From an uncultured Ruminococcus sp. (GTDB taxonomy: Bacteria; Bacillota; Clostridia; Oscillospirales; Acutalibacteraceae), in NCBI GenBank assembly GCA_902783065.1, contig CACZPV010000228.1, forward strand, positions 1 to 5,755: 5,755 nucleotides of DNA. Direction: 5' to 3'. Made by a program: the position numbers and the translations under genes. The notes under the pieces are model-generated. The model saw only the letters and a program-made list of their open reading frames with translations, was not told where the DNA came from and searched no databases. Below, in pieces: positions 5,671-5,755 of this stretch. Every line of letters begins with the position of its first letter. The first letter of the stretch is position 1.

Positions 5671-5755
5671 ATGAAAGTAGCGCCTTCGCTGCTGAGCTGC
5701 GATTTTGCGAAAATGGGTGAGGAGATTGTCCGTGTAGATCAGGCTGGAGCCGATT
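5671..5755 (+). CDS. rpe: Ribulose-phosphate 3-epimerase (5' part; cut by the window end)
   Basis: The enzyme interconverts D-ribulose 5-phosphate and D-xylulose 5-phosphate in the non-oxidative pentose phosphate pathway, in the cytosol. Twenty-eight complete codons are visible, out of a usual length of about 215-230. The start, MKVAPSLLSCDFAKMGEEI, matches the family N-terminus (APSILSADFxxLGEE). It includes the first TIM-barrel strand with the active-site Ser of the APSxLS motif, and it continues VDQAGAD, as in the family's following helix. ATG at 5671 is the natural start, because the family begins within a few residues of it. The gene follows the pseudo-ATPase gene by 157 bases and may have its own promoter. 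Metal ligands and the phosphate-binding loop lie beyond the window. Confidence 0.93.
   Translation, partial: MKVAPSLLSCDFAKMGEEIVRVDQAGAD

Overview
The window looks like a stretch of chromosome from a low-GC Gram-positive anaerobe, most likely a Clostridia member of the Ruminococcus/Oscillospiraceae type. This is an inference from the AT-rich composition, strong AGGAGG-type ribosome binding sites, a clostridial short-chain flavodoxin, and a two-gene unit starting with an RlmB-type rRNA methyltransferase. All genes lie on the + strand.

Layout. (1) Positions 3-353 hold the 3' part of a flavodoxin gene, cut by the window edge, followed by a probable intrinsic terminator (370-412). (2) Positions 413-665 are non-coding. 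They hold a strong extended -10 promoter (493-521) and then a roughly 80-bp imperfect inverted repeat enclosing a small perfect hairpin (554-633), either a MITE-like insertion or a leader structure. (3) Positions 666-1436 encode a TrmH/SpoU-family 2'-O-methyltransferase, best called RlmB, starting at GTG. (4) Fifteen bases after its stop, with a strong ribosome binding site overlapping that stop, begins a 1353-residue protein (1452-5513). (5) A 157-bp gap with an imperfect inverted repeat leads to the first 28 codons of ribulose-phosphate 3-epimerase (rpe), cut by the window end.

The main discovery candidate is the 1353-residue protein. Its first roughly 795 residues are low-complexity and highly charged (Lys/Glu/Ser/Asp), with an internal array of six ELSHD repeats of about 20 residues. 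Its last roughly 555 residues have the membrane layout of a P1B-type (heavy-metal) P-type ATPase: four membrane segments, a cytoplasmic loop, two segments, a large cytoplasmic loop, then two segments. Nearly every catalytic signature is replaced. DKTGT has become D-S-S-D-L, TGD has become T-I-D, the HP motif has become G-P, GDGxND is absent, the actuator loop is halved and lacks TGE, and CPC has become P-M-C. The reading frame is intact over more than 4 kb, so this reads as a maintained pseudo-ATPase with a giant disordered cytoplasmic tail rather than a decayed gene.

rlmB and this gene are probably transcribed together from the promoter at 493-521 and translationally linked. Flavodoxin and rpe look like separate units. 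Nothing in the sequence links the pseudo-ATPase to a defined pathway; its role is unknown.
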